This document shows positions 16,158 through 24,944 of a stretch of 46,308 nt of DNA, piece by piece. Position 1 is the stretch's first letter. Every line of letters starts with the position of its first letter. This DNA is from Bradyrhizobiaceae bacterium (GTDB lineage: Bacteria; Pseudomonadota; Alphaproteobacteria; Rhizobiales; Xanthobacteraceae). The notes under the pieces are model-generated. The model was not told where the DNA came from and did not search any database. It saw only the letters and a list, made by a program, of their open reading frames with translations. The translations under genes and the position numbers were made by a program. The stretch covers positions 1-46,308 of the forward strand of contig CANKHA010000020.1 of assembly GCA_947481685.1 (NCBI GenBank), read 5' to 3'.

Positions 16158-17552
16158 ATGACCTCGCTTGACGCGGTTCTCGACCGGATCGATCGCGACC
16201 TCGACCAAAGCGTCGGACGCCTGTTCGATTTTTTGCGCATTCAATCGGTGTCGACCGATCCAGCATTCAAGGATCAGTGCCGCGCCGCGGCAGAATACGT
16301 CGCGAAAGATCTGTCGAGCCTCGGCATGGAAGCCAGCATCCGGCCGACCGAGGGGCATGCGATTGTGGTCGGCAAAACTCCGCAGGGCGAGAGCGCCGGG
16401 AAGGGGCCAAAAGTCCTGTTTTACGGGCATTATGACGTGCAACCGGTGGACCCGCTGGAGTTGTGGCAGACCCCGCCTTTCGAGCCGCGGATCGATACGC
16501 TTCCGGATGGCCGCAAGATCATCGTCGCGCGTGGAGCGTGTGACGATAAAGGCCAGGCCATGACATTCATCGAAGCCTGCCGTGCCTTCAAGGCGGTGAC
16601 TGGAAAATTGCCGCTGCCGATTACGGTGATGCTTGAGGGCGAGGAGGAGTGCGGCTCCGCGCATCTCTTCGACTTCGTCAAGGACAACGCCGCCGAGTTG
16701 AAGCAGGACCTCGCGCTGATCTGCGACACCAGTATGTGGGACCCGCAGACCCCGATGATCACAACGTCGCTACGCGGGCTGGTCTATGAAGAAGTGAAAC
16801 TGACCTGCGCCGACCGCGATCTGCACTCCGGACTGTTCGGTGGTGCGGCACAAAATCCTATCCGTGTGCTCGCGAAAATCCTCGCCGACATGCATGACGA
16901 CAATGGCCGCGTCACTTTGCCCGGTTTCTATGATGGTGTGAGAGACCTGCCGGCCGACATCAAAGCCGACCTCAGGGGGCTCAATCTGACGGCAGAGGAT
17001 TTCCTCGCACCGGTTGGGCTCAAGGTGCCCGCGGGTGAAAAGGGCTACATGCTGATCGAGCAGATCGCCACGCGGCCCACGGCGGAGATCAACGGCATTG
17101 TCGGCGGCTATACCGGAGAGGGCGCCAAGACCGTGCTGCCGGGCAAGGCCATGGCCAAGGTTTCTTTCCGGCTGGTGGGCGCCCAGGACCCCCAGAAGGT
17201 GCGCGACGCCTTCCGGGCTTTCGTCAGGGCGCGGCTGCCGGAGGATTGCACCGCGGAGTTCACCAATTTCGGCCTCGCGCCGGCCTTCGATCTCGGTTTC
17301 GACAACCCGGCACTGATCAAGGCCCGCGCGGCGCTCGCTGCCGAGTGGGGCAAGAAGGCGGTGACTGTGGGCGAGGGCGGATCTATCCCCATCGTCGCGG
17401 ATTTCAAGCGGCTTTTGGGCATGGACACCATCATGGTCGGCTTCGCACTCGACGACGACCGCGTGCATTCGCCCAACGAGAAATTCGATCTCACTTCATT
17501 TCATAAGGGCACGCGCAGCTGGGCGCGGATCCTCTCAGCGCTGGCGGAATAA
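16158..17552 (+). CDS. M20-family metallodipeptidase
   Basis: This 464-residue M20 peptidase of the carnosinase/DapE type uses two zinc ions to cleave dipeptides or acylated amino acids. H91 and D93 are in VLFYGHYDVQP, the bridging Asp in ARGACDDKGQ, the Glu pair in EGEEECGS, an Asp in CDTSMWD and the C-terminal His in RVHSPNEKFDL. The central lid domain follows. The ATG at 16158 has ctggag 8 bases upstream; the longer frame starting at 16056 has Arg/Lys-rich non-family sequence. It is soluble and cytosolic. It is followed 2 bases later by an epimerase gene, so the two form an operon. Confidence 0.92.
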   Translation: MTSLDAVLDRIDRDLDQSVGRLFDFLRIQSVSTDPAFKDQCRAAAEYVAKDLSSLGMEASIRPTEGHAIVVGKTPQGESAGKGPKVLFYGHYDVQPVDPLELWQTPPFEPRIDTLPDGRKIIVARGACDDKGQAMTFIEACRAFKAVTGKLPLPITVMLEGEEECGSAHLFDFVKDNAAELKQDLALICDTSMWDPQTPMITTSLRGLVYEEVKLTCADRDLHSGLFGGAAQNPIRVLAKILADMHDDNGRVTLPGFYDGVRDLPADIKADLRGLNLTAEDFLAPVGLKVPAGEKGYMLIEQIATRPTAEINGIVGGYTGEGAKTVLPGKAMAKVSFRLVGAQDPQKVRDAFRAFVRARLPEDCTAEFTNFGLAPAFDLGFDNPALIKARAALAAEWGKKAVTVGEGGSIPIVADFKRLLGMDTIMVGFALDDDRVHSPNEKFDLTSFHKGTRSWARILSALAE

Positions 17553-17554
17553 TC

Positions 17555-18496
17555 ATGACAACACTGGTGACAGGCGCGGGGCTGGTCGGCACCGCGTTCG
17601 GCAAGGAGGCGCTGGCGCGCGGCGAGCATGTGGTTTTTCTCGATCCCGAGCCACGGGCGGATTTCCTGCGCAAGAAACTCGGCGACAAGGGCTACACGCT
17701 GGCGCGCAAGGACGTGCGCGATCTGCCGGCACTGATCGACACGATCAAGGCCAACAAGATCGATACGGTGGTGCACACGGCAGGCCTGATCGGATCGCGC
17801 GTCGAGCAATCCCTGAGCAATGCTTTCGACGTCAATCTCGGCGGCACGCGCAACGTGGCGGAGGCGGTGCGGCTCACCGGCGTGAAGAGGCTGGTACATA
17901 TCAGCACGTTTGGCGTCTACAACCGCAGGCTGAAGACCAGCGGACCGGTGACGGAGGATTTCCCACGCGGCATCGGACGTGGCTACGGCAATTACAAGGT
18001 CGCCAAGGAGCTGATCCTGGAGGCTTATGCCAATGCGCATCGTTTCGAGCTGATCGTATTGCGCCCCGCCACCGTCTTCGGCTTCGGCCATTTCTGGTCC
18101 GGTTCGGGCGGCGGCATGAAGATGCAGGAATTGCTGGAAGCGGGGCTCGATGGAAGAACCGCAAAGATCGATGCGTCGCAAACCTTTGCGAATGAATATA
18201 TCTACGCCAAGGATGTCGGCCGCGCGATCGATCTTGCGACCACGGTGGAGATGCCGAAGCAGATGTTCTTCAACATCGGCGATGGCGTGGTCTCGCCCTT
18301 CGAGACAGTGCTGGAAGCTGTGAAGGCGTTGTTTCCTTCTCTCAGCTACGAGATCGAGCCGGGCGAGGTGGTGAAATCCAAATCCGATCCGCTCGATATT
18401 TCCGCGGCCAAAAAGTATCTCGGCTGGGAGCCGAAGTTCACCGTCAAATCCGGATTTGCGGACTACCTTGCCGAGTTGAAGGCGTCGCGCGGCTGA
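17555..18496 (+). CDS. NAD(P)-dependent epimerase/dehydratase
   Basis: This 313-residue extended short-chain dehydrogenase has TGAGLVGTAFG at its start (Rossmann glycine motif), DVNLGGTRNVAEAV, and the active-site Y-x3-K in NYKVAKEL. A C-terminal substrate domain ends with the LGWEPKFTVKSGFADYL pattern of nucleotide-sugar epimerases. The start is 2 bases after the dipeptidase stop, so translation is probably coupled. Its end lies 6 bases from the convergent glycosyltransferase gene. The substrate could be a nucleotide sugar or a small keto compound; this is not resolvable. Confidence 0.88.
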   Translation: MTTLVTGAGLVGTAFGKEALARGEHVVFLDPEPRADFLRKKLGDKGYTLARKDVRDLPALIDTIKANKIDTVVHTAGLIGSRVEQSLSNAFDVNLGGTRNVAEAVRLTGVKRLVHISTFGVYNRRLKTSGPVTEDFPRGIGRGYGNYKVAKELILEAYANAHRFELIVLRPATVFGFGHFWSGSGGGMKMQELLEAGLDGRTAKIDASQTFANEYIYAKDVGRAIDLATTVEMPKQMFFNIGDGVVSPFETVLEAVKALFPSLSYEIEPGEVVKSKSDPLDISAAKKYLGWEPKFTVKSGFADYLAELKASRG

Positions 18497-18502
18497 CGGG
18501 CG

Positions 18503-20158
18503 TCAGTAAGGGCGGGTCGGATAGGGATTGAGCAGCGTGGGATAAGACCGCCCGCGCAGATCGTAAACGCGCGCATAGAGCACGTCTTCACGCCGGATCT
18601 CAGCCATCACCGGCGCGTCGAATTCGCGGCAATAGAACACGCCAAGCATCATGGCGAAGTCCGCGCCCTGCGGATCCCAGGTGATCTCGAAATCCGGCCC
18701 AAGCTCAACCTCGGGCGAGCGATGCGGCCCGCACACCGCCAGCTTCCATCGCCTTCCGCTCGGGTGCGGAATTTTATCCGCCGCAATTTTAGCTTCCAGC
18801 GCCTGCGACGCCTGTTTGAGCGACAGGCCCCAGTAATCGAGCATGAAGCGGCCTTGTGCGCCGGACACGCCGCCAATGAAGTGGTTGTAGTAAGTGTATT
18901 CGTACGGGTGCAGGCGCACCATTTCGACGACCGGCAGCGTAACGCCAACCGCGAGCACCGCGACGGCAGTGGTCGCACCGAAGCGGAAGCGGCGGCGTGC
19001 GGCCTCAATCAGCCATGCGCCCGCGAGGCCACCGAGCACGGCGATCGGCGGCATCAAAAATACGAAATGCCGGATGCCGTTATACATCGCGGGCCGCACC
19101 GCAATCGTCAGCACAATGGGAAACAATGCGGCCATTGCCACGCAAACAAAAATAGCGCGCTGGCGCAGCGGGATATCGCGCCGTGTCGCCGCGTAACCGG
19201 CGCCGAGCGCGCCGCAGATGCCGAGTGCGAAGAAAATTTCCGGAACCCGCAGCGCAAGCAGCGTCGGCAAATATGTGCGCGGCATATCGGGGACGAGGAT
19301 CAGCCGGCCGTCAAACAATTCACGCCACGGCGCTTCAAAGAAATGGGAGAAATAGGTCAGCGCAAGCCACGGATTCAGCGCTTCCTGCACCGACCACGGC
19401 CAAACGACGGCCATTACGCCATAAGCCAGCACAAATCCCGGCAGCAGATAGAGAATGAACTGGCATGCGCGCGCCAGCGCTTCGCGTATGCCTTTGGTTT
19501 TTGCTTCGACCGCCAGCAGCAACGCCATGGCTGCAAGCATATAGACACCGGCGAGCACACCGAGCGTGCGCGAGCCGATCGACAGGCCGAGGCCAAGGCC
19601 GAACAGGGCGATGCCGGCAGGTGTTGGGCGCGGATATTCCGACAGCAAGCGGACCAGCGCCAGCAGCAGAATGATCATGGCAACCGCGAAGGGTGCATCC
19701 TTCGGATTCATCAGCATGTGTCCGAAAAACATCGGACATGCCGCGAGCAGAACGACGGCGGCGAGACCGGCGACCGGTCCACCGATGCGGCGCGCCAGAC
19801 GCCACGTCACGATCAGGCCGATCACGCCGATCAGCGCGCCGGCGAGGCGGCGGGTTTCAAACAGACCGGTCGGCAGAAGTTTTGCCAGCAGCGCGGCTGC
19901 CATGTCGAAGCCGCCGCCATAAAAATACAGATTGACGAAACTAAGCGCGCGCTGGTCGCTGAAACCGGAGCCGTAATATTTGATCAGGAGGTCGCCGTAT
20001 TGCGCGTGGGTAAAATCGTCCCACCCGAGGCCGTAGCTGCGGAACGTGAAGGCCGCTGCCGCGGCAGCAAGGGTAATAACCACCACAGCCACGCGGTCGC
20101 AAAACGCGGCGCGTATCCAGGATTGAGATGGGGGGAAAGTCAAAGGCGGCAGAACCAT
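18503..20158 (-). CDS. Family 39-type membrane glycosyltransferase
   Basis: This 551-residue integral membrane protein has about 10-12 hydrophobic segments. The first-loop acidic motif (LGWDDFTHAQYGD) and the RRLAGALIGVIGLIVTW and MNPKDAPFA segments recall ArnT/PMT (GT39) polyprenyl-phosphate-sugar transferases. The C-terminal third (from about 430) is a soluble, periplasmic-looking domain. The start is uncertain: the ATG at 20158 lies in the loop of a hairpin (20142-20178) with no clear ribosome site, so a downstream start is possible. It lies downstream of sodB on the same strand. Likely role: adding a sugar to lipid or protein in the envelope. Confidence 0.78.
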   Translation of the reverse strand: MVLPPLTFPPSQSWIRAAFCDRVAVVVITLAAAAAAFTFRSYGLGWDDFTHAQYGDLLIKYYGSGFSDQRALSFVNLYFYGGGFDMAAALLAKLLPTGLFETRRLAGALIGVIGLIVTWRLARRIGGPVAGLAAVVLLAACPMFFGHMLMNPKDAPFAVAMIILLLALVRLLSEYPRPTPAGIALFGLGLGLSIGSRTLGVLAGVYMLAAMALLLAVEAKTKGIREALARACQFILYLLPGFVLAYGVMAVVWPWSVQEALNPWLALTYFSHFFEAPWRELFDGRLILVPDMPRTYLPTLLALRVPEIFFALGICGALGAGYAATRRDIPLRQRAIFVCVAMAALFPIVLTIAVRPAMYNGIRHFVFLMPPIAVLGGLAGAWLIEAARRRFRFGATTAVAVLAVGVTLPVVEMVRLHPYEYTYYNHFIGGVSGAQGRFMLDYWGLSLKQASQALEAKIAADKIPHPSGRRWKLAVCGPHRSPEVELGPDFEITWDPQGADFAMMLGVFYCREFDAPVMAEIRREDVLYARVYDLRGRSYPTLLNPYPTRPY

Positions 20159-20178
20159 GAGCAAGCTCTGCCGCCTTT
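20142..20178. terminator. 12-bp stem-loop between sodB and the glycosyltransferase
   Basis: A perfect 12-bp stem (aaaggcggcaga / tctgccgccttt) encloses a 13-base loop. The arms end in A/T runs on both sides, so it may terminate transcripts leaving sodB. The loop also contains the ATG assigned to the glycosyltransferase, so it could instead block that start. Confidence 0.6.
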
Positions 20179-20234
20179 TATGACGTGATTCAAGGCCGCC
20201 GTGCGGCCCGCTGGAATAAAAGGTCGAAGGCGGC

Positions 20235-20837
20235 CTATTTCATCGCCGCATCGAACATCTCCTCGACGTGTTCCCAATTCACCAGATGGTCCATGAAGGC
20301 CTTCAGGTAGTCGGGACGCCGGTTGCGGTAGTCGATGTAATAGGAATGCTCCCACACGTCGCAGCCGAGGATCGGCGTACCGCCGTGGACGAGCGGATTT
20401 TCGCCGTTTGCCGTTTTCGTGATGGCCAGCTTGCCGTCCTTGACGGTGATCCAGCTCCAGCCCGAGCCGAATTGCGTCACGCCGGCCTGGATGAAATCCT
20501 CCTTCATCTTGGCGACGCCGCCGAGGTCGGAATCGATCACGGTTTTCAGCTTGCCCGGAATCTTGTCGCCGCCGCCGGATGGCTTCATCCATTTCCAGAA
20601 GTGAATGTGGTTGTAATGCTGGCCGGCATTATTGAAGAGGCCCGGATTTTTGCCGAAAGAGCCCTTCACAACGTCCTCGAGCGGCTTGCCCTCCCATTCC
20701 GTGCCTTTCAGCAGGTTATTGCCGTTGGTCACGTAAGCCTGATGGTGCTTGTCGTGATGATATTCCAGCGTTTCGCGTGACATATAAGGCGCGAGCGCAT
20801 CGTAGGCGTAGGGCAAATCGGGCAATGAAAACGACAT
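20235..20837 (-). CDS. sodB: Fe-type superoxide dismutase
   Basis: This 200-residue enzyme dismutates superoxide to oxygen and hydrogen peroxide. The metal ligands are H27 (LEYHHDKHH), H77 (HYNHIHFW), and D160/H164 (DVWEHSYYID). Gln73 in the GQHYNH segment, as in E. coli SodB, points to an iron-dependent type. It has no signal peptide, so it is cytosolic. aggagag precedes the ATG. It is divergent from the PuuD-like gene across 160 bases. Confidence 0.95.
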   Translation of the reverse strand: MSFSLPDLPYAYDALAPYMSRETLEYHHDKHHQAYVTNGNNLLKGTEWEGKPLEDVVKGSFGKNPGLFNNAGQHYNHIHFWKWMKPSGGGDKIPGKLKTVIDSDLGGVAKMKEDFIQAGVTQFGSGWSWITVKDGKLAITKTANGENPLVHGGTPILGCDVWEHSYYIDYRNRRPDYLKAFMDHLVNWEHVEEMFDAAMK

Positions 20838-20997
20838 GGCACTCTCCTAATTCTCTGATTTTCGGCGATACCGGTAAACTCTGCCGGCGTTCAACAGTTC
20901 CGGCCCCTATTTCAACGGTATAAACGACACGCGAGCTTATTGTGCCGGGAACTGGCTGTGCTATCGTTTCGCCGATTCATCAAGGGGGGAATTTTAC

Positions 20998-21594
20998 ATG
21001 GCAGCCATTCTGCAATCGCTACAGAAAACAATACTTGCCGGTTTCGTATTACTGATAGCCATCGTTCTTGTTGTTGGCGCGGTGACCGGACAATTCGTCA
21101 AGGTCGATCATGCCTGGGGCGCGTTTGTCATGCGCTGGCTCCACGTCATGAGCGGCGTGATGTGGATCGGCTTGCTGTGGTATTTCAACTTCGTGCAGAT
21201 CCCCACCGTGCCGAAGATCGAGCCGGCAGAGCATCGTGCCGCAATTACAAAGTTCATCGCTCCCAATGCGCTGTTCTGGTTTCGCCATGCTGCAGCCGCC
21301 ACGGTCGCCACCGGTTTGCTGCTCGCCTTCATGAACGGCTACATCGTGCAGGCATTGACGCTGCGGCCGGGCACCATTGCCATCGGCATCGGCATGTGGC
21401 TCGCGCTGTTCATGGCGGCGAATGTCTGGTTCGTGATCTGGCCGAACCAGAAGAAGGCGCTGGGTCTGGTGGAAGCCACGCCCGAAGCAAAGGCCGCTGC
21501 TGGACGCCTTGCAATGCTGGCGTCGCGTACCAATACCGCTCTGTCGATTCCCATGCTGTTCTGCATGGTCGCGCAGCAGAACGCCGGCCTCTGA
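20998..21594 (+). CDS. PuuD-like (urate hydroxylase family) membrane protein
   Basis: This 198-residue membrane protein has about five hydrophobic segments. It shows the family pattern MRWLHVMSGVMWIGLLWYFNFVQIP, then FWFRHAAAATVATGLLL and IWPNQKKALG, as in the membrane part of PuuD, the urate hydroxylase of alphaproteobacteria. It lacks the C-terminal cytochrome c domain of full PuuD. Histidines in the helices may bind heme. aaggggggaa precedes the ATG. It stands alone and is followed by a strong terminator. Function as a urate oxidase without its cytochrome is doubtful. Confidence 0.75.
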   Translation: MAAILQSLQKTILAGFVLLIAIVLVVGAVTGQFVKVDHAWGAFVMRWLHVMSGVMWIGLLWYFNFVQIPTVPKIEPAEHRAAITKFIAPNALFWFRHAAAATVATGLLLAFMNGYIVQALTLRPGTIAIGIGMWLALFMAANVWFVIWPNQKKALGLVEATPEAKAAAGRLAMLASRTNTALSIPMLFCMVAQQNAGL

Positions 21595-21615
21595 TCGGCC
21601 CATTTGCTGGCTAAC

Positions 21616-21648
21616 AAAGGCTAGGTGCCTCAGGGCACCCAGCCTTTT
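21616..21648 (+). terminator. Rho-independent terminator after the PuuD-like gene
   Basis: An interrupted stem pairs aaaggct with agccttt and ggtgcc with ggcacc, with a 4-base loop and one a/c mismatch, followed by a T-run. It lies 21 bases after the stop. Confidence 0.85.
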
Positions 21649-21778
21649 GTGTGTCGGGAGAGACCGTTAACGTTAATGAACTGTACAGGAGGGGTGGTTT
21701 AGGCTGCCGGCGGTCTCCTGGGTGTCTTGAGGTGGGCTCCCGGCGCTTGGCTCCAGTTTCCGCAAGGGCGATACGCGC

Positions 21779-22642
21779 ATGTTGTATTTCAGCCTATTGA
21801 TACTCGGCGGCATGATCACCGTGGCCGGTGCGGCCATGATCGCTTTCGGCATACCAAACAACGCATTTGACCTCGGCAATACGCTCATTATTGCCGGGAC
21901 GGTCGCCTTTGTTGGTGGCCTGATCCTCATTGGGATCGCGCATGTCGTGAAATATCTGAAGCACATCTCCGATAACATGGCCCTTAATCCCGCGGCCCTT
22001 CCGCGGGTCAGCGGGATCGCCGAACCAGTCGCTTCCAGCATCTCTCATGAGCCCGTTGCGTCGGCCCGTGTTCCTTTTCCCCCCAAGCCCGAGCCGCGCA
22101 GCCGTGCCCCTGCCGCAATAGCGCCCGAGCCGCATGCGGATATGTCATCCTTAAGCGCCGCTTTGGATCATCCCGGCAGCCCGCCCGACTTTGTCCGCGC
22201 TCCGGGAGCGCGGATCGCTCCCCAACGCGAGACGCCGCTTTCGCCTGAGCCGCCCTTCGATACGAAACGCAGTAGCGACGATGAGTTGTCGGAGGCTATC
22301 CTGGCCACCGCCTTCTCTCGTCTCGATCCGCCGTCAAAGCCGGAGCCGTCCAAACGGAATGAGATGCTCGAGCCGGTTTGGTCCCCTGCACCGATCAAAC
22401 CGTCCGAACCTGAGCCAAAACCCATGGAGCTTGCTTTGGATGCGCAGCAGGCAGAGCCAGAGCATGACGAGCCGGAGCAGCCGGCCGACGCCTACGCAGT
22501 CTCGATCCTGAAGTCCGGCGTGATCGACGGCATGGCCTATACGCTCTATTCCGACGGCTCGATCGAAGCCGAAATGCCGCAAGGCACGATGCGGTTTGCC
22601 TCGATCGACGAATTGCGCGATTACCTCGAACAAACGTCTTAA
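21779..22642 (+). CDS. Membrane protein with Pro/Ser-rich tail, conserved in Bradyrhizobium relatives
   Basis: This 287-residue protein has two N-terminal membrane segments (about 4-22 and 38-56) joined by a short loop. A long Pro/Glu/Ser-rich linker (about 85-235) follows, then a compact C-terminal domain ending YTLYSDGSIEAEMPQGTMRFASIDELRDYL. That last segment looks like a small beta-type domain. I know no function. The N-terminus is inside the membrane and the tail is probably cytoplasmic, which is inferred. Two proteins of this layout, with Pro-rich linkers, are common in the group; the linker is poorly conserved. Confidence 0.75.
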   Translation: MLYFSLLILGGMITVAGAAMIAFGIPNNAFDLGNTLIIAGTVAFVGGLILIGIAHVVKYLKHISDNMALNPAALPRVSGIAEPVASSISHEPVASARVPFPPKPEPRSRAPAAIAPEPHADMSSLSAALDHPGSPPDFVRAPGARIAPQRETPLSPEPPFDTKRSSDDELSEAILATAFSRLDPPSKPEPSKRNEMLEPVWSPAPIKPSEPEPKPMELALDAQQAEPEHDEPEQPADAYAVSILKSGVIDGMAYTLYSDGSIEAEMPQGTMRFASIDELRDYLEQTS

Positions 22643-22787
22643 TACCCGCCGGAAATACTACCGGACGCATGTATCGGCGATAACTTCCTCTTGCGCTGCC
22701 AGAAGAGCGCAAATAACGTCATTGCATTAGACTTGGGGCTAGCGCGCCGGACCGCGGCGTCGTGCAAAAATATTTGGGGCGTTGGGG

Positions 22788-23204
22788 ATGGCTGACAACA
22801 CGGGCAACAGCAATTTCATCGAACTCACGGCCGGGATCGTCTCGGCTTTTGTGAGCAATAATACGGTCGCTGCCGGCGAAATTCCCGCCCTGATCAATCA
22901 GGTGCATACTGCGCTGTTGCGGGTGTCAAACGGCGCCAAGGATGGTCCGTCGGAATCCCTGAAACCGGCTGTTTCGGTGAAGAAGTCGATCACGCCGGAA
23001 TACCTGATCTGCCTCGAAGACGGCAAGAAGTTCAAATCGCTGAAACGTCATCTGCGCACGCAATACAACGTGACGCCGGAGCAGTATCGCGAGAAATGGG
23101 GCCTTCCGATGGACTATCCCATGGTGGCGCCAAATTACGCCGCGGCGCGTTCCAAGCTGGCCAAGGACATGGGTCTGGGACAGCAGCGCCGCCGTCGGAA
23201 ATAA
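22788..23204 (+). CDS. mucR: Ros/MucR family transcriptional regulator
   Basis: This 138-residue regulator has the Ros/MucR N-terminal part (TAGIVSAFVSNN, dimer region) and a zinc-finger-like DNA-binding domain at residues about 72-115 with CLEDGKKFKSLKRHLRTQY. C75 and H88 are present. The expected second Cys is Asp (as in several MucR proteins), and the fourth ligand is absent: the usual His position reads Q92-Y93. In Mesorhizobium some family members fold without zinc, so the protein may still bind DNA. It represses or activates A/T-rich promoters, including exopolysaccharide and motility genes. I chose the ATG at 22788; an in-frame TTG two codons earlier is unlikely. Confidence 0.92.
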   Translation: MADNTGNSNFIELTAGIVSAFVSNNTVAAGEIPALINQVHTALLRVSNGAKDGPSESLKPAVSVKKSITPEYLICLEDGKKFKSLKRHLRTQYNVTPEQYREKWGLPMDYPMVAPNYAAARSKLAKDMGLGQQRRRRK

Positions 23205-23206
23205 AG

Positions 23207-23250
23207 GCGCATGATCCCGAAAAGTGGAAACCAGTTTTCGGACAGAATCA
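23207..23250. repeat. RIME-like palindromic repeat, copy D, decayed right arm
   Basis: The left half gcgcatgatcccgaaaagtgg matches copies A, B and E, but the right arm has decayed (ttttcggacagaatcaaa). It begins 3 bases after the mucR stop. The ATG of the next gene, and about its first 13 codons, are inside the element. Confidence 0.85.
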
Positions 23251-24944
23251 AAAGTAGGTGGGTTCGTTTAGGCTTACTTGGCGGAGTTGTTGTTGCCGCA
23301 GCAATTTCGATTTTAAGTTACACGCAGTTCAACCAATTCAGTCCAACACATAAATTCTCAGTCTGTCCCGAAGCAAGTCTCGTCGCTTGCCTTGCTGATA
23401 TCGCCGCGGACGAGGCAGTCAGGCATGTGCCTGATGACAGCTACAGCCTTATCGCTGAAAACCTTGCTCGTTCAGGTAAGTCTGCCGAAGCGCGGCGCTT
23501 GGCGCAGGGTCTTAAGGGGCCGTTTGGAAAAGAATCCATCGAAAGCGCAATCGCGATTTTCTCGATTGCTGCATCCGCGCGCGCGCACCCAAATGATCCG
23601 GTATCGCTTGATCAAGTGGAGCGGCTTTACACCGAGCCCCGCGCCAAAGAGATCGGGCCGATATTAACATATTCCAATTTGGCCCGTACGCTGGCTGGAA
23701 CTCGCCCGTTTGATGTCGGATCGACCGCAGATGTTGTTGCAGCTGTCAAGACTGCACCAATGCGTGGAGTGTCAAAATCCGTCGCCCTAGACTCCGTTTT
23801 GAAGCGGTTACGGGAGATTGTAGAAGACGCTCCAGTTTCACTGCGCCGTTGGCGCTATGCTGATCTTGGGCGTGTGCTTATCGCATGCGGGGAGCTTGAA
23901 GCGGCACGCATTGCATTCACCAAGGCGACAGAAGCCCCATTGGGCGCGACGTCCGATGTCTCACTCATTCGAGGCTGGCTTGAGCTGGACGAGTTTGACC
24001 AGGCGATCCAGCTTGTAAAAGGCGTAAGGGAGGGATCCCGATCGATAACCCTTGAAGAGATCGTCAATCGCTTTTTACAAGCAAATCGCATTGATGAGGG
24101 ACGCGATGCGGTCGATCTCGCTTGGCAATCTGCCATCACGGAATCAAACCAAGGAAGCCAGTTTGAAACATTGCGCAGGCTGGTGAAACTGACTTTGAAA
24201 GTTGATGGCTCTGCCACAGCGATAACGCGCGGAGGCGTAATGCTTGACCTAGCAAACGAAAAACGGCTCTTAAAGGAATTTGATCTGACGACGACAGCAG
24301 CAGTTTTCAATGACTTGGGTGAGATTGACCGGGCTAAAACGGTTTTGGATCAGGCTCGCGCGTCTATTCCTCCGTCGGATAAGACATTTGCTGTGGGCTT
24401 TCACCTTGGACCAATAAGCTATGACCGCAATACGGCTTTGGCCGATCAATTGTTTGCAGCTATTGCCGTCGAAGCTTTTCGCGTTGGAGATGAACAGGGT
24501 GCCAGAAATTTACTGACGCGCGTTGGATTTGAGCCAAGGCGAAACGAAGCATTGGCACAAATATTGGTGTTAAAACTCGATTGCGAGCAGATATCGCAAG
24601 GTGTCCAACAGACGGCCGGCCAGACTTTCGTTGAAGCGAAATTTAATTTGCTCACCACTGCTGCTGCGGCATGCATGATTCGCGGCCATCAGGCGCAGGC
24701 TACTTCTGCAATGGAACAGGCGCTTTTGTTGGACGATCTAGAGAGTCCCAACCCCTTGTACTCAAGAAGCCTTGATATTGCGCGCCTTTCAGATGCGATG
24801 GGTCGAACCGACTTAGTCAAGAAGGCGCTGAACCGCGCTGGTTACGAGGGAACACAAATCGAGGATCGCAACGTACGCACTAATCGGTTAAGTACGGTGG
24901 CGGCCTTAGCTTCCGATATGTTGCGGGACATCAAGCCGGATTAA
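23211..24944 (+). CDS. Membrane-anchored helical-repeat (TPR-like) protein, unassigned
   Basis: This 577-residue protein has one N-terminal membrane segment (about 17-35, VRLGLLGGVVVAAAISILSY). A long helical region rich in Ala, Leu, Arg and Asp follows, with TPR/SEL1-like helical pairs such as ARIAFTKATEAPLG and ARNLLTRVGFEPRR. No catalytic motif was recognised. The start codon and first codons come from repeat copy D; no other start lies before the membrane segment, and aaagg precedes the ATG. The DNA is visibly richer in A/T than neighbours (27 G/C of 60 in 24241-24300). It may be transferred DNA. Its stop shares the TTAA with sufE's. Confidence 0.75.
   Translation: MIPKSGNQFSDRIKSRWVRLGLLGGVVVAAAISILSYTQFNQFSPTHKFSVCPEASLVACLADIAADEAVRHVPDDSYSLIAENLARSGKSAEARRLAQGLKGPFGKESIESAIAIFSIAASARAHPNDPVSLDQVERLYTEPRAKEIGPILTYSNLARTLAGTRPFDVGSTADVVAAVKTAPMRGVSKSVALDSVLKRLREIVEDAPVSLRRWRYADLGRVLIACGELEAARIAFTKATEAPLGATSDVSLIRGWLELDEFDQAIQLVKGVREGSRSITLEEIVNRFLQANRIDEGRDAVDLAWQSAITESNQGSQFETLRRLVKLTLKVDGSATAITRGGVMLDLANEKRLLKEFDLTTTAAVFNDLGEIDRAKTVLDQARASIPPSDKTFAVGFHLGPISYDRNTALADQLFAAIAVEAFRVGDEQGARNLLTRVGFEPRRNEALAQILVLKLDCEQISQGVQQTAGQTFVEAKFNLLTTAAAACMIRGHQAQATSAMEQALLLDDLESPNPLYSRSLDIARLSDAMGRTDLVKKALNRAGYEGTQIEDRNVRTNRLSTVAALASDMLRDIKPD

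Noticed and set aside
18722-20188. Rightward open frame of 488 codons opposite the glycosyltransferase
   Set aside because: Its translation is rich in Arg, Gln and His without any domain, while the opposite strand has a clear membrane enzyme.
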